The notes below the pieces were generated by a model. It did no database searches, was not told where the DNA came from, and saw only the letters and a program-made list of their open reading frames with translations. From IMG/VR virus record IMGVR_UViG_3300036770_007703, positions 21,289-85,288 of that record: 64,000 nt of DNA; one strand, written 5' to 3'. This DNA is from a virus. Each line of letters starts with the position of its first letter. The stretch's first letter is position 1. A program made the translations under genes and the position numbers. Of this stretch, positions 36,339 to 45,040 are shown in pieces.

Positions 36339-36697
36339 GCGACGTTTTCAGCGATCAAAGAAAATTCATGACCGTGTCCGGCCAGTCCGTGGACCGTTAC
36401 AATCCCGACCAATTCGAGCTTTACAAACGCTTGATACAAGAAGAAGTCACTGAACTGGAAGAAGCTGTTGACATGGAGGCCGAACTGGATGCTCTCATCG
36501 ACATCTTGGTGGTGACTGTGGGTGCCATCCACAGCATGGGCGCCGATGCTGAAAGTGCCTGGAAAGAAGTGTTCCGCAGCAACATGGCCAAAGTGGATCC
36601 CATCACAGGTCGTGTGATGAAACGCGAAGATGGCAAAGTGCTCAAACCCGCCAATTGGGAACCACCTAGGTTGTCTGGTTTTCTCAGGAAATCATGA
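36335..36697 (+). CDS. MazG-like nucleotide pyrophosphohydrolase
   Basis: 120 aa, all-alpha NTP-PPase fold: EEVTELEEAVDMEAELDALID supplies the ExxE...D metal site. The C-terminal SNMAKVDPITGRVMKRED recurs in phage MazG-like proteins. May hydrolyse dNTPs or alarmones, shaping nucleotide pools. Confidence 0.75.
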   Translation: MSDVFSDQRKFMTVSGQSVDRYNPDQFELYKRLIQEEVTELEEAVDMEAELDALIDILVVTVGAIHSMGADAESAWKEVFRSNMAKVDPITGRVMKREDGKVLKPANWEPPRLSGFLRKS

Positions 36698-37131
36698 CTG
36701 CCATGATCGAACCCTTGCGCGATGACCTCATGGTACAGCAACAACTGCCGGCGGGGTTTGGCCCGATTGGTGCCTGGCAACACATGGTGGCAGTGATCAT
36801 GCTGAACCAGACTGGACGAAAACCTGTGAAAACGGTATTTCCCATTTTCATGCACCGATGGCCCACACCCCTGTCTTTCTACAAGGCCACGGAACAGGAA
36901 GTCAAAGATGTGATATGGCCTCTGGGTATGATGAATGTGCGTTATAAACGACTCAAAGGCATGACCCAAGACTTCTTGACGTGGGACCAAGATGATGCTA
37001 CAATGTTGTATGGCATCGGCAAATATGGTTCGGACTCATATGAGATCTTTTTCAAGAACAACTACACTGTGGAACCCACTGACAAAGAACTGCGGCGCTA
37101 CTTGGACGAAGAAATTTTCACAACGGCCTAA
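36694..37131 (+). CDS. MBD4-like HhH-GPD DNA glycosylase-like protein
   Basis: 145 aa. Resembles the glycosylase domain of MBD4: [15 protein letters not shown], the helix-hairpin-helix [13 protein letters not shown] and Asp in [13 protein letters not shown]. Base-excision enzymes of this type remove mismatched or modified bases. Beside the DNA-modification genes, it may act on modified or host DNA. ATG 36694 overlaps the upstream stop. Confidence 0.7.
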   Translation: MTAMIEPLRDDLMVQQQLPAGFGPIGAWQHMVAVIMLNQTGRKPVKTVFPIFMHRWPTPLSFYKATEQEVKDVIWPLGMMNVRYKRLKGMTQDFLTWDQDDATMLYGIGKYGSDSYEIFFKNNYTVEPTDKELRRYLDEEIFTTA

Positions 37132-37134
37132 ATA
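37129..37134 (+). promoter_or_regulatory. late promoter motif abutting queE
   Basis: TAAATA overlaps the upstream stop and ends 5 bases before ATG 37140; no SD fits. Confidence 0.4.
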
Positions 37135-37139
37135 AAATC

Positions 37140-38027
37140 ATGGAAAAAATCACTTACACTGAAATCTTTTACAGCCTGCAAGGCGAGGGCAAATGGGCCG
37201 GTGTGCCCTCGGTGTTCTTCCGCACATACGGTTGCAACTTCCGTTGCCGCAAGTTTGGTCGCACAGACGACTTCGAAGGGCACAACCCCGAAGTGGTGGA
37301 CATCATCAAGATGGTGCAAGCCGAGCCCGAGAAATACAAAAAGTTCGAAGACTTGCCCCTTGTGACCACAGGCTGCGATACCTATGCCAGCATCTATCCC
37401 GAATTCAAGAGTTTCAACGAACAGGATGATGTTGACACCATCGTGGATCGCATGCATGCCTTGATTCCCAACAACACCTGGGACCAAGGCTGGAACGATG
37501 ATGTGCATCTCGTGATCACGGGTGGAGAACCACTCTTGGGTTATCAAAAATTGTATCCCGAGATGCTTCAACGCTGCCGAGACAATGGTCTACGCAACCT
37601 CACATTTGAGACCAACGGCAGCCAGGAGCTCTATCCCGAAGTCGAACGATATCTCTTTGAAGAATTTACACGCAACGGTAGAGACTATGATCGGCTCACA
37701 TTCAGTGTCAGCCCCAAATTGCCCTGTTCGGGTGAGCGGTGGGAATCGGCTATCAACCCCAAGGTGGTCAAAAGCTACGAGATGGTGGGTATGACCTATC
37801 TCAAGTTTGTAGTGGCCACGAGGCAGGACGTAGAAGATGCTGAACGTGCTGTCACAGAGTTCCGCGAAGCCGGCTTTGGTGGACCGGTGTATCTCATGCC
37901 CATGGGCGGTGTGCCGCAGGTTTACAATCTCAACACACAAGAAGTGGCTCGCTTGGCCATGGAGCGAGGTTGGCGCTACAGTCCCAGGCTGCAAGTGGAT
38001 ATCTGGAGGAACGCATGGGGAACTTGA
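37140..38027 (+). CDS. queE: 7-carboxy-7-deazaguanine synthase QueE (radical SAM)
   Basis: 295 aa. Converts 6-carboxytetrahydropterin to 7-carboxy-7-deazaguanine. [12 protein letters not shown] and TYGCNFRC are QueE marks. Cys32 and Cys36 give CxxxC, but the third cluster Cys is not at +3; it is Cys79 in GCDTYAS after a 40-residue insert. ITGGEPLL and TFETNGS complete the SAM and substrate sites. Overlaps the NadE gene by 13 bases. Confidence 0.9.
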   Translation: MEKITYTEIFYSLQGEGKWAGVPSVFFRTYGCNFRCRKFGRTDDFEGHNPEVVDIIKMVQAEPEKYKKFEDLPLVTTGCDTYASIYPEFKSFNEQDDVDTIVDRMHALIPNNTWDQGWNDDVHLVITGGEPLLGYQKLYPEMLQRCRDNGLRNLTFETNGSQELYPEVERYLFEEFTRNGRDYDRLTFSVSPKLPCSGERWESAINPKVVKSYEMVGMTYLKFVVATRQDVEDAERAVTEFREAGFGGPVYLMPMGGVPQVYNLNTQEVARLAMERGWRYSPRLQVDIWRNAWGT

Positions 38028-38782
38028 CCACCAAACAACGCATCAAATCCATCACTGGCTGGATCAAAGACTACGCCAAGAAAAATCGCATCAAGACCTT
38101 GGTGGTAGGAGTTTCTGGCGGCATCGATTCCGCAGTGGTCAGTGCCTTGTGTGCTCGCACTGGCTTGCCCACCATCGCAGTGAGCATGCCCATCCATCAG
38201 AGCAAAAAGACACACAGCCTTAGCGTGGCCCACGGTGCTTGGTTGAGAGAAAATTTTGAAAACGTGCGGCACGAGACTGTAGATCTCACACCCACGTTCC
38301 GGCAGTTTGAACGACTGTTTGATGGCGGATCCGAGCTGGGCTTGGCCAACAGCCGTGCCCGACTCAGGATGATGTGCCTATACCAGACTGCACAAGATGC
38401 TGGTGGTATCGTGGTAGGCACCGGTAACCGTGTGGAAGACTTTGGTGTGGGCTTCTTTACCAAGTACGGTGATGGCGGTGTGGATATCAGCCCCATCGGC
38501 GACTGTCTCAAAACCGAAGTCTGGGCCATGGGACGCGAGTTGGGCATTCTCGACGAAATCATCGATGCACCCCCCACTGACGGTCTCTGGGCCGATGGAC
38601 GCACCGACGAAACACAATTGGGCATGACCTATCCCGAACTGGAAGAGGCCATGCAGCTGGACGAGGTCGCCGAGACCGCTGACCTAGATCGCGGGCAACG
38701 AGCAAGGTTGAAACGCTATCGAGAGATCCGTGCCCGTAACTTGCACAAGATGCTGCCCATCCCGGTGTGCAAGATAGATTAA
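38015..38782 (+). CDS. nadE: NAD synthetase-like ATP pyrophosphatase
   Basis: 255 aa from ATG 38015 with [20 protein letters not shown] is the PP-loop; [34 protein letters not shown] and PPTDGLW are NadE marks (ammonia-dependent type). NadE amidates nicotinate-adenine dinucleotide. Translational coupling to queE raises a second option: amidating the carboxyl of the QueE product, a reaction QueC also starts. I favour NadE by sequence. Confidence 0.8.
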   Translation: MGNLTTKQRIKSITGWIKDYAKKNRIKTLVVGVSGGIDSAVVSALCARTGLPTIAVSMPIHQSKKTHSLSVAHGAWLRENFENVRHETVDLTPTFRQFERLFDGGSELGLANSRARLRMMCLYQTAQDAGGIVVGTGNRVEDFGVGFFTKYGDGGVDISPIGDCLKTEVWAMGRELGILDEIIDAPPTDGLWADGRTDETQLGMTYPELEEAMQLDEVAETADLDRGQRARLKRYREIRARNLHKMLPIPVCKID

Positions 38783-38797
38783 AAAGAAAGGCAACAC

Positions 38798-39898
38798 ATG
38801 AGTTATCTGTTTACCAGCGAAAGCGTCAGTGAAGGTCATCCCGACAAAGTGGCCGATGCCATCTCGGATGCAGTGGTGGATTATTTCATGGAGCAAGGCA
38901 CCGATCGTGTGCGATGTGCCTGTGAGACCTTGGTCACCACAAATCGCGTGATCATTGCCGGCGAGTACAAAGGCGAATTTGATGCCGGCAACATCGAAGA
39001 TCGCATACGCGAAACCGTGCGCGGCATTGGCTATCATCAGAGCGGATTTGATGCCGACACTTTTACATTCACCAACCTCATGCACGGTCAGAGCGCGGAC
39101 ATCGCCTTGGGCACCGATTCGTTTGGTGCCGGAGATCAAGGACTCATGTTTGGCTATGCATGCAAAGAAACCGATGCTTACATGCCTGCAGCCATTTACT
39201 GGAGTCATCGCATCGTGGAAACACTGGCACAACTGCGCCACGGTGGCAAGATGTCATGGCTGGGACCCGATGCCAAAAGCCAGGTCACGTTCGAATACAA
39301 CGACAGCGGAGTACCAACTCGGGTGGCTCGAGTGGTGTGTAGCACGCAGCACGAAGAAGGCATGAACATCGAATCTCTTCGACATGCTGTGGAAACCGTG
39401 ATACGATCAGTGTTGCCGCAAAAATACATAGACTCCAACACTGAATTTTACATCAATCCCACGGGACGGTTCGTTATAGGTGGGCCCGATGGCGACACTG
39501 GTGTCACGGGACGCAAGATCATCGTGGACACTTATGGTGGTTCAGCACCGCATGGCGGAGGTGCATTTTCTGGCAAAGATCCCACCAAAGTGGATCGCAG
39601 TGCTGCCTACATGATGCGTTACATTGCCAAGAACATCGTGGCCTCGGGACGAGCATCATGGGCCACCTGCCAAATCAGTTATGCCATTGGTGTATCCCAG
39701 CCCATGAGTTTTTACATCGAGTGTGATGACACAGCATTGGCAAGAGACTTGACATTACTGATTCCAAAGGTAGTAGACTTGACTCCTCGGGGAATCATCG
39801 AGCGCTTTGATCTTTTCCGACCCATATATCACAACACCACTAATTACGGACACTTTGGAAAACCAGGATTGCCCTGGGAAAAAATCGATTTGTTCTAA
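38798..39898 (+). CDS. metK: S-adenosylmethionine synthetase
   Basis: 366 aa (E. coli 384). Makes SAM from methionine and ATP. Signatures: SEGHPDKVADAISDAVVD, GAGDQGLMFGYA and GGGAFSGKDPTKVDRSAAY. The SD lies in AAAGAAAGG. The full set of active-site motifs is present. Pairs with the SAH hydrolase at 17.5 kb. Confidence 0.95.
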   Translation: MSYLFTSESVSEGHPDKVADAISDAVVDYFMEQGTDRVRCACETLVTTNRVIIAGEYKGEFDAGNIEDRIRETVRGIGYHQSGFDADTFTFTNLMHGQSADIALGTDSFGAGDQGLMFGYACKETDAYMPAAIYWSHRIVETLAQLRHGGKMSWLGPDAKSQVTFEYNDSGVPTRVARVVCSTQHEEGMNIESLRHAVETVIRSVLPQKYIDSNTEFYINPTGRFVIGGPDGDTGVTGRKIIVDTYGGSAPHGGGAFSGKDPTKVDRSAAYMMRYIAKNIVASGRASWATCQISYAIGVSQPMSFYIECDDTALARDLTLLIPKVVDLTPRGIIERFDLFRPIYHNTTNYGHFGKPGLPWEKIDLF

Positions 39899-39901
39899 GT
39901 G

Positions 39902-40150
39902 ATGCCGGTACCATTCATGGACATACAGTACTATGATTTTTTTGACGAGCTTGCCACTCTACAGCATCGCTGGAGTTGGTGGCCGCGTCGATGCCATATA
40001 TCCGGGCGTTGGTTGTTTTGCCAACCAGCAGTTCGTGCCCGTGTTGTGTACACTGGTCCCGGTGATCCCGTCGTAAAAGATCGATGGTATCACCGTCAAG
40101 AAGCATTGGTAAAAATTATGAGAGGATCACATCATGGGTTTGTTCGATAG
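39902..40150 (+). CDS. 82-aa hypothetical protein
   Basis: Trp/Arg-rich (LATLQHRWSWWPRRC) with no known motif. Start ATG 39902 preferred to GTG 39899. Overlaps the next gene by 17 bases. Confidence 0.5.
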   Translation: MPVPFMDIQYYDFFDELATLQHRWSWWPRRCHISGRWLFCQPAVRARVVYTGPGDPVVKDRWYHRQEALVKIMRGSHHGFVR

Positions 40151-40523
40151 ATTTAAGAAAAAACCTGCGGCCCCTGCAGAACCTAAAGAAAAACCTGAAA
40201 AGGTAACAAAAAAATCTGCCAAGGAACTGGCCACCGAACGCGGAGAGCCCTATGTGTCGATCGTGCGCATGGATGTCAATCCCGAAAATCTGCACGAAGG
40301 CAGTTTCGAACTGGACTGGAACGACAAGTTCATAGCCAACCTGGTGCGAGCAGGATATCAGATGAAGCCCAACGAATCCGAAGACATCATAGTAGATCGT
40401 TGGTTCCAGAATGTGTGCCGCAACGTGGTCATGGAGACCTGGGAACAAGAACAGGCCATGAACCCCAATGTTCGTTACACCCAGAGTCGTGATCTCGGTG
40501 GAGGTCGGCGAGAAGTATCATGA
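40134..40523 (+). CDS. 129-aa conserved-looking T4-like phage protein
   Basis: Lys/Pro/Ala-rich first 40 residues then SAKELATERGEPYVSI and FELDWNDKFIANLVRAGY, a pattern I recognise from many T4-like phages. Function unknown. SD AGAGGA. Confidence 0.75.
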   Translation: MGLFDRFKKKPAAPAEPKEKPEKVTKKSAKELATERGEPYVSIVRMDVNPENLHEGSFELDWNDKFIANLVRAGYQMKPNESEDIIVDRWFQNVCRNVVMETWEQEQAMNPNVRYTQSRDLGGGRREVS

Positions 40524-41083
40524 ACATCCTGCTGTGCGGTGACAGTTTCGCTGCCGACTGGAATCATCGTTCCACCCAGGCATGGTGGCAACAACTGTCA
40601 CAGCATCATGACATGGTCAATGTGGCCCAGGCCGGATGCAGCGAATATCGCATCCTACAACAACTGAGAAATCAATGCCTCAACGACTTTGACGCTGTGA
40701 TCATTTGCCACACCAGTCCATATCGCATCTATGTGCAAAAGAATCCCTTGCACCCCAGTGGTACTCATGCCAACAGCGATCTCATATTCAGTGATGTGGA
40801 AAACAGCAAAAACACTGAGGTACGTGAGCATCTGCTGTACTGGTTCCAGCATCTCTTGGATCTAGATCATGCCAGAGACATGTATGGCATGATACGCAGA
40901 GAGATACAAGACCTGGTGTCCGGGCGGCCATGCCTGCATCTCAATTTTTTTGAACAAACACTTTCCGGTGACGTCAGCATGCATAGATTCTGGCGAGATC
41001 ATCCCGGCGACATCAATCACATGGATCCCACTGGAAATCGCAGGGTCTACCAATACATCAAGGAACTGATCAATGATCTTTAA
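40520..41083 (+). CDS. SGNH/GDSL hydrolase-like protein (paralog 3)
   Basis: 187 aa. Block I LLCGDSFAADW, Gly block AQAGCSEYRI and C-terminal DINHMDPTGNRRVYQYI with the Asp-x-x-His pair. Probable esterase or acyl hydrolase. ATGA overlap with upstream, 11-base overlap with the next gene. Confidence 0.7.
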   Translation: MNILLCGDSFAADWNHRSTQAWWQQLSQHHDMVNVAQAGCSEYRILQQLRNQCLNDFDAVIICHTSPYRIYVQKNPLHPSGTHANSDLIFSDVENSKNTEVREHLLYWFQHLLDLDHARDMYGMIRREIQDLVSGRPCLHLNFFEQTLSGDVSMHRFWRDHPGDINHMDPTGNRRVYQYIKELINDL

Positions 41084-41549
41084 TCACATCAAACAACTCA
41101 AAGCCGAAGGCAAAAAGATCGGCATCACTTTCAGCACCTTTGATATGCTGCATGCCGGGCACATCGCCATGCTGAGTGAAGCCAAGAACCACTGCGATTA
41201 TCTCATCTGTGGCTTGCAGACCGATCCCACCATAGATCGTCCCGACACCAAGAACCGTCCAGTGCAGAGCATAGTAGAACGCCAGATCCAGTTGGCCGCT
41301 TGCCGCTATGTGGACGAAGTGGTGGTGTATGAGACCGAGCAGGATCTCGTGGATCTCTTGCTGATCCTGCCCTTGGATGTTCGCATCCTGGGAGTAGAGT
41401 ACGAAGGCAAACACTTCAGCGGCCGGGACGAATGCGAACATCGCTGCATCGACATCATCTTCAATGCCCGAGATCACAGTTTCTCTAGTTCAAGTTTGCG
41501 CAAGCGTGTGGTTCAAGCCGAAGTAGAAAAAGGTCTCCGTCAATCATGA
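41073..41549 (+). CDS. TagD-like cytidylyltransferase
   Basis: 158 aa. ITFSTFDMLHAGH with HAGH at residues 27-30, and SSSSLRKRV as second motif. Family members activate glycerol-phosphate or similar polyols with CTP. Between two SGNH proteins, consistent with a glycan or teichoic-type polymer. Confidence 0.75.
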   Translation: MIFNHIKQLKAEGKKIGITFSTFDMLHAGHIAMLSEAKNHCDYLICGLQTDPTIDRPDTKNRPVQSIVERQIQLAACRYVDEVVVYETEQDLVDLLLILPLDVRILGVEYEGKHFSGRDECEHRCIDIIFNARDHSFSSSSLRKRVVQAEVEKGLRQS

Positions 41550-42259
41550 AACTCTACATCAACGGTGACAGCCATGCTGCAGCCGCCGAGGCTGTGAATA
41601 CCTATGCTTTTGCCGAAGACGATCACAAATTCTTGTATCTAGGTCGAGCACCGCACCCCGACAATGCTCGCGTGAGCTGGCCACGCAGGCTGGCCGATGT
41701 CATGAAGGCCACTTTGCACAACGACTCTGAAAGTGCCAGCAGCAACGACCGCATCATGCGCACCACGCGCCAGTGGTTGCAACAACATTCGAGATGGTTG
41801 CCCGAGACCTTGGTGATCATACAGTGGAGCACCTGGGAGCGCGAAGAATGGTGGATCGATGGTAGATCCTATCAGGTCACTGCATCTGGTACCGACGATG
41901 TGCCAGAAAATCACCGCGAACAATACAAGCAATTTGTGAGCCAGATCAATTGGCAGCAGACCACGAAACGAGCACATCAGCGTGTGTGGGATTTCCACGT
42001 CGAGCTCCAGAATCTGGGCGTGCGCCATGTGTTCATGAACGGCAACAATCATTTTGGTGACATTTCTGGACCAGAACAACGCGACTGGCAAGGCAGCTAC
42101 ATCTCTCCGTATGACCCCGCGGGCACCTATGATGCGTGGCTCAAACACAACGGATTCCACACGGTTTCTCCAAAATCCTGGCATTTTGGACGAGATGCTC
42201 ATGCGGCCTGGGCCAATTTTGTGTTACAATATGTTATCGACAACCAACTCATGACATGA
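41546..42259 (+). CDS. SGNH/GDSL hydrolase-like protein (paralog 4)
   Basis: 237 aa. INGDSHAAAAE (block I) and HFGRDAHAAWANFVLQ as the Asp-x-x-His block. Middle region is longer than in paralogs. Likely esterase; substrate unknown. ATGA overlap with the upstream gene. Confidence 0.65.
   Translation: MKLYINGDSHAAAAEAVNTYAFAEDDHKFLYLGRAPHPDNARVSWPRRLADVMKATLHNDSESASSNDRIMRTTRQWLQQHSRWLPETLVIIQWSTWEREEWWIDGRSYQVTASGTDDVPENHREQYKQFVSQINWQQTTKRAHQRVWDFHVELQNLGVRHVFMNGNNHFGDISGPEQRDWQGSYISPYDPAGTYDAWLKHNGFHTVSPKSWHFGRDAHAAWANFVLQYVIDNQLMT
42222..42230 (+). promoter_or_regulatory. possible extended -10 (TGTTACAAT) before the 5'-nuclease
   Basis: TGTTACAAT 33 bases before ATG 42263, no clear -35. 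Confidence 0.3.
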
Positions 42260-42262
42260 TCT

Positions 42263-43264
42263 ATGCGATATCTATTGATGGACACTGCCAATGTATTTTT
42301 CCGAGCCAGGCACGCGGCTTTTCGTGCCGCTGACGCTTGGGAAAAAGTCGGCTACGCTCTGCACATCACCTTGAGTTCTATCAACAAGGTGTATCGGCAG
42401 TTTCCCGCAGATCATGTGGTGTTTGCGCTGGAGGGTCGCAGTTGGCGCAAAGATGTGTATGCACCCTACAAGCGCAATCGTGCCGATGCCCGGGCAGCTC
42501 TCACTGAAAAAGAACGCGAAGAAGATCAGCTGTTCTGGGAAACCTATGATAATCTGACTAAATACTTGGCTGAAAACACCAACTGCTCGGTGATCAGACA
42601 CGAGCGAGCCGAAGCTGATGACGTGATAGCTCGCTGGATAGCATTACATCCCAACGACGAACACATCATCGTTTCCAGCGACACTGACTTTGCACAACTC
42701 TTGGCCCACAACGTGCGCCAATACAATGGCATCACAGACGAGTTGATCTCCATCCAGGGCGTGTTTGACAGCAAAGGCAACCCAGTCATTGACAAAAAAA
42801 CCAAAAATCCCAAAACAGTTGATGATCCACGATGGATCTTGTTTGAAAAGTGCATGCGTGGCGATCCCACTGACAATGTGTTTTCGGCTTATCCCGGGGT
42901 GCGTGTGAAAGGTACCAAAAACAAAGTGGGATTGCAAGAAGCCTTTGAAGATCGCGAGCGCCAGGGCTATGCTTGGAACAATCTCATGCTGAGCCGATGG
43001 ACCGATCATGACGGACAAGAACATCGTGTGTTGGACGATTACCTCAGGAATCGAACGCTGATAGATCTCACAGCACAGCCCGATGACATCAAGCAGCTGG
43101 TGGACCAGGCCATACGTGATGGTGTCAGCCACAAGGACGTGGGACAGGTGGGCGTGAGATTCATGAAGTTTTGCGGAAAATTCGAGTTAAATCGTGTCAG
43201 TGAATCAGCCGAGCAGTTTGGGCAGTGGCTGAACAAGACATATCAAGGAGTGTTAGATGCTTAA
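42263..43264 (+). CDS. rnh: 5'-3' exonuclease / RNase H (T4 Rnh, FEN family)
   Basis: 333 aa (T4 RNase H 305). Removes RNA primers and flaps during lagging-strand synthesis. Acidic metal sites: MDTANVFFRARHA, RAEADDVIARW, SSDTDFAQLL and MRGDPTDNVFSAYPGVR. Overlaps the next gene by 8 bases. Confidence 0.9.
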   Translation: MRYLLMDTANVFFRARHAAFRAADAWEKVGYALHITLSSINKVYRQFPADHVVFALEGRSWRKDVYAPYKRNRADARAALTEKEREEDQLFWETYDNLTKYLAENTNCSVIRHERAEADDVIARWIALHPNDEHIIVSSDTDFAQLLAHNVRQYNGITDELISIQGVFDSKGNPVIDKKTKNPKTVDDPRWILFEKCMRGDPTDNVFSAYPGVRVKGTKNKVGLQEAFEDRERQGYAWNNLMLSRWTDHDGQEHRVLDDYLRNRTLIDLTAQPDDIKQLVDQAIRDGVSHKDVGQVGVRFMKFCGKFELNRVSESAEQFGQWLNKTYQGVLDA

Positions 43265-43706
43265 AGCCAAGACCATCGTTCCCAATCAGTACTGGATATT
43301 GCGCGACAGTGATCGCAAGATTGGCAACATCGAAGCCAACAGTTCGGGTTATGCCATCAATTATGTGGATGGCAAGACCATGCAATTCGAGGATCTCAAG
43401 ATCTTGCAACAACGACTAGACGTGGATTTTGAATCTGTGCCGCGTGTGGCCACCAAAACCACCACCAATCAAGTGCATGGCTATCCCACGAACCGTCGTC
43501 CCTACAATCCCATGTTTGATGTCAAACACCAGCTTCCGTTGTGGACATCAGAACCACGCAGTCGATCCTGGTTGGCCGCGGGATGGTATCGAGTGAGTCG
43601 CAACGGCCGCGATTGGAAAATCGTGCAATGTCCCAAACTGATCATGCTGGAAAGATATCCCTATCAAGGTCCGTTTCACACCGCTGACGCGGCACGCAAA
43701 GCATGA
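43257..43706 (+). CDS. 149-aa hypothetical T4-like phage protein
   Basis: Strand-rich N-terminal domain (QYWILRDSDRKIGNIEAN) and a Trp/Arg-rich C-terminal half (RSWLAAGWYRVSRNGRDW). Known to me only as a conserved unnamed T4-like protein. Overlaps both neighbours. Confidence 0.65.
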   Translation: MLKAKTIVPNQYWILRDSDRKIGNIEANSSGYAINYVDGKTMQFEDLKILQQRLDVDFESVPRVATKTTTNQVHGYPTNRRPYNPMFDVKHQLPLWTSEPRSRSWLAAGWYRVSRNGRDWKIVQCPKLIMLERYPYQGPFHTADAARKA

Positions 43707-43903
43707 GCCTGCACATCTCTCGTCTCATCGACAAGATTCGCGCAGCCGAAAGCCGACAGCAACGCGACATAATACTCACCATCAACGAAGCCCGTGATCT
43801 TCACGGCGAAATCACTCGATTGTTGTTGGCCTTGGAACAGTTGCGCACTGTCCAGGTAGATCAACAAACCGTGACTGTGGAGATGCAAGGAGGGTCGTTC
43901 TAA
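43703..43903 (+). CDS. 66-aa helical small protein
   Basis: Charged helix (RLIDKIRAAESRQQRDI) and a helical second half; T4-like small gene, function unknown. ATGA overlap upstream. Confidence 0.65.
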   Translation: MSLHISRLIDKIRAAESRQQRDIILTINEARDLHGEITRLLLALEQLRTVQVDQQTVTVEMQGGSF

Positions 43904-43906
43904 CAA

Positions 43907-43929
43907 TCCTATGATAAATAATCATAGGA
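43907..43929 (+). promoter_or_regulatory. late promoter (43915-43920) within a 9-bp SD-masking palindrome
   Basis: TCCTATGAT-aaata-ATCATAGGA is a perfect 9-bp inverted repeat. TAAATA spans the left arm and loop, and the right arm covers the SD GGAG (43927-43930) of ATG 43934. Read-through RNA would fold and hide the SD; late RNA starting near 43927 would not. Confidence 0.6.
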
Positions 43930-43933
43930 GATA

Positions 43934-44245
43934 ATGATGAGCAGACCCAAACCTCGAATACTCACCGAGATCACAGACAAGAAAACCTATCGAACCGAAC
44001 AGGTGTTAGCAGCCACTGGCATCTATGCGGTTTTCTATGACGGTGCTCCCATCAATCTCAAAACTGCCAACATGCTGGTGCAGTATCCGGGACCCAAGTA
44101 CAAAAAGGTGAGTTTTTCCAACAGTGGACATGCCATTAACCTGGCTCGCAAGCTCAATAGCATGTTCCATACCGACAAGTTTTCGGTGGTGTTATTGCAA
44201 CAAGGCAACACCATTTATCCCAGTGAATCACCATCGAAAAACTGA
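43934..44245 (+). CDS. 103-aa hypothetical T4-like phage protein
   Basis: Compact alpha/beta protein (YAVFYDGAPINLKTANMLV, HAINLARKLNSMF). SD GGAG lies in the hairpin at 43907. Late expression expected. Function unknown. Confidence 0.65.
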   Translation: MMSRPKPRILTEITDKKTYRTEQVLAATGIYAVFYDGAPINLKTANMLVQYPGPKYKKVSFSNSGHAINLARKLNSMFHTDKFSVVLLQQGNTIYPSESPSKN

Positions 44246-44258
44246 GATCACGCTTTGG

Positions 44259-44588
44259 GTGCTAGACAAACTGGAAATCCGGCACCATCTAGATCAAGCC
44301 TTGAATTCTTGGTATTTCAATCTCAGGAAAAATGGTGGTTTGAGATTGACGCAGGTCGGGCGACAATGTTTCGAGAAGGCCGGTGTGCAATGCTGGCGCC
44401 TTGACATCGATCCGCGAGGAATAGACAAACGCATCTTACTCGAGCTTGATCGCAAACTGGAATGGCCATACTACATAGATTTCCGGAAAAAGAGTTTGAT
44501 TTTTTACAGCAGTCGCGAAGCCATGATGGCCACGCTCTACGGTGATCTCCGTGCTTGGTTGTGCGGAATCGACCAGGTTGACCAATAA
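44259..44588 (+). CDS. 109-aa hypothetical T4-like phage protein (GTG start)
   Basis: GTG 44259 is the first plausible start after the upstream stop at 44245; the frame is open further upstream inside that gene. HHLDQALNSWYFNLRKNGGL is a recurrent phage motif. Function unknown. Ends inside the next promoter. Confidence 0.6.
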   Translation: MLDKLEIRHHLDQALNSWYFNLRKNGGLRLTQVGRQCFEKAGVQCWRLDIDPRGIDKRILLELDRKLEWPYYIDFRKKSLIFYSSREAMMATLYGDLRAWLCGIDQVDQ

Positions 44589-44606
44589 ATCATTTCTGTG
44601 TAAACT
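44578..44606 (+). promoter_or_regulatory. sigma70-like promoter TTGACC-N17-TAAACT
   Basis: -35 at 44578-44583 and -10 at 44601-44606. The spacer includes AATAAATC, one base from a late motif. Directs the exported protein at 44639 with SD AGAAAGGA. Confidence 0.6.
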
Positions 44607-44638
44607 ACAACAGAAGCATAAAAGAAAGGAAACATGCT

Positions 44639-44989
44639 ATGAAACACGCACTTGCAGGAATCGCTGTCATTGCAGCCTTGGCTTCCGCACCGGTGCAAGC
44701 CAAAGACGGGCAGATCACAGCAGCCGTGATCGGTGGTATCATTGGTTACAGCATCGCCAACAGCCAATCCAGCCCTTATCCGGCCATGCCCGTTTATCGC
44801 GAGTCTCCGGTGTATGCACCAGCCCCGTCTCTGCCACCGGTGGTGATCAATTTTCCCACGGACCAGGGACGACATCGTCATCACGGATATCACGGATATC
44901 ACGGTCATCGTGGAGCCTGCGATCCCGTGCGGGTCCCGGTGTATCGACATGGCAGGATCGTGGAATATATCCAGCACTGCTCGCGCTGA
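44639..44989 (+). CDS. exported His-rich protein (116 aa)
   Basis: Cleavable signal peptide: KHALAGIAVIAALASAPVQA then Lys-Asp, a standard AxA signal-peptidase I site at about residue 21. The mature part starts with a glycine-zipper-like segment (VIGGIIGYSIANS), a Pro-rich stretch and a His/Gly-rich segment (RHRHHGYHGYHGHRG) that could bind metal, then CDPVRVPVYRHGR. It would act in the periplasm or envelope. Has its own early-type promoter, so it behaves like a host-range or envelope-modifying moron gene. No homolog named. Confidence 0.7.
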   Translation: MKHALAGIAVIAALASAPVQAKDGQITAAVIGGIIGYSIANSQSSPYPAMPVYRESPVYAPAPSLPPVVINFPTDQGRHRHHGYHGYHGHRGACDPVRVPVYRHGRIVEYIQHCSR

Positions 44990-44990
44990 T

Positions 44991-45032
44991 GTTGGTAAGC
45001 ACTAACTAACTTTTGGGTTAGTGCTTGCTAAC
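44991..45032 (+). terminator. 16-bp stem-loop between two early-type genes
   Basis: Arms 44991-45006 and 45017-45032 pair along 16 positions (core AAGCACTAAC/GTTAGTGCTT perfect, outer six with two G-U), loop 10 bases. No U-run follows, so it may be a Rho-independent-like end without tail, or an operator just upstream of the -35 at 45041. Confidence 0.45.
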
Positions 45033-45040
45033 ATGCGAGG

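Noticed and set aside
38015-38782. QueC annotation for the PP-loop gene next to queE
   Set aside because: [20 protein letters not shown] and related blocks are NadE marks and QueC zinc cysteines are absent. A role on the QueE product is kept only as a hypothesis.
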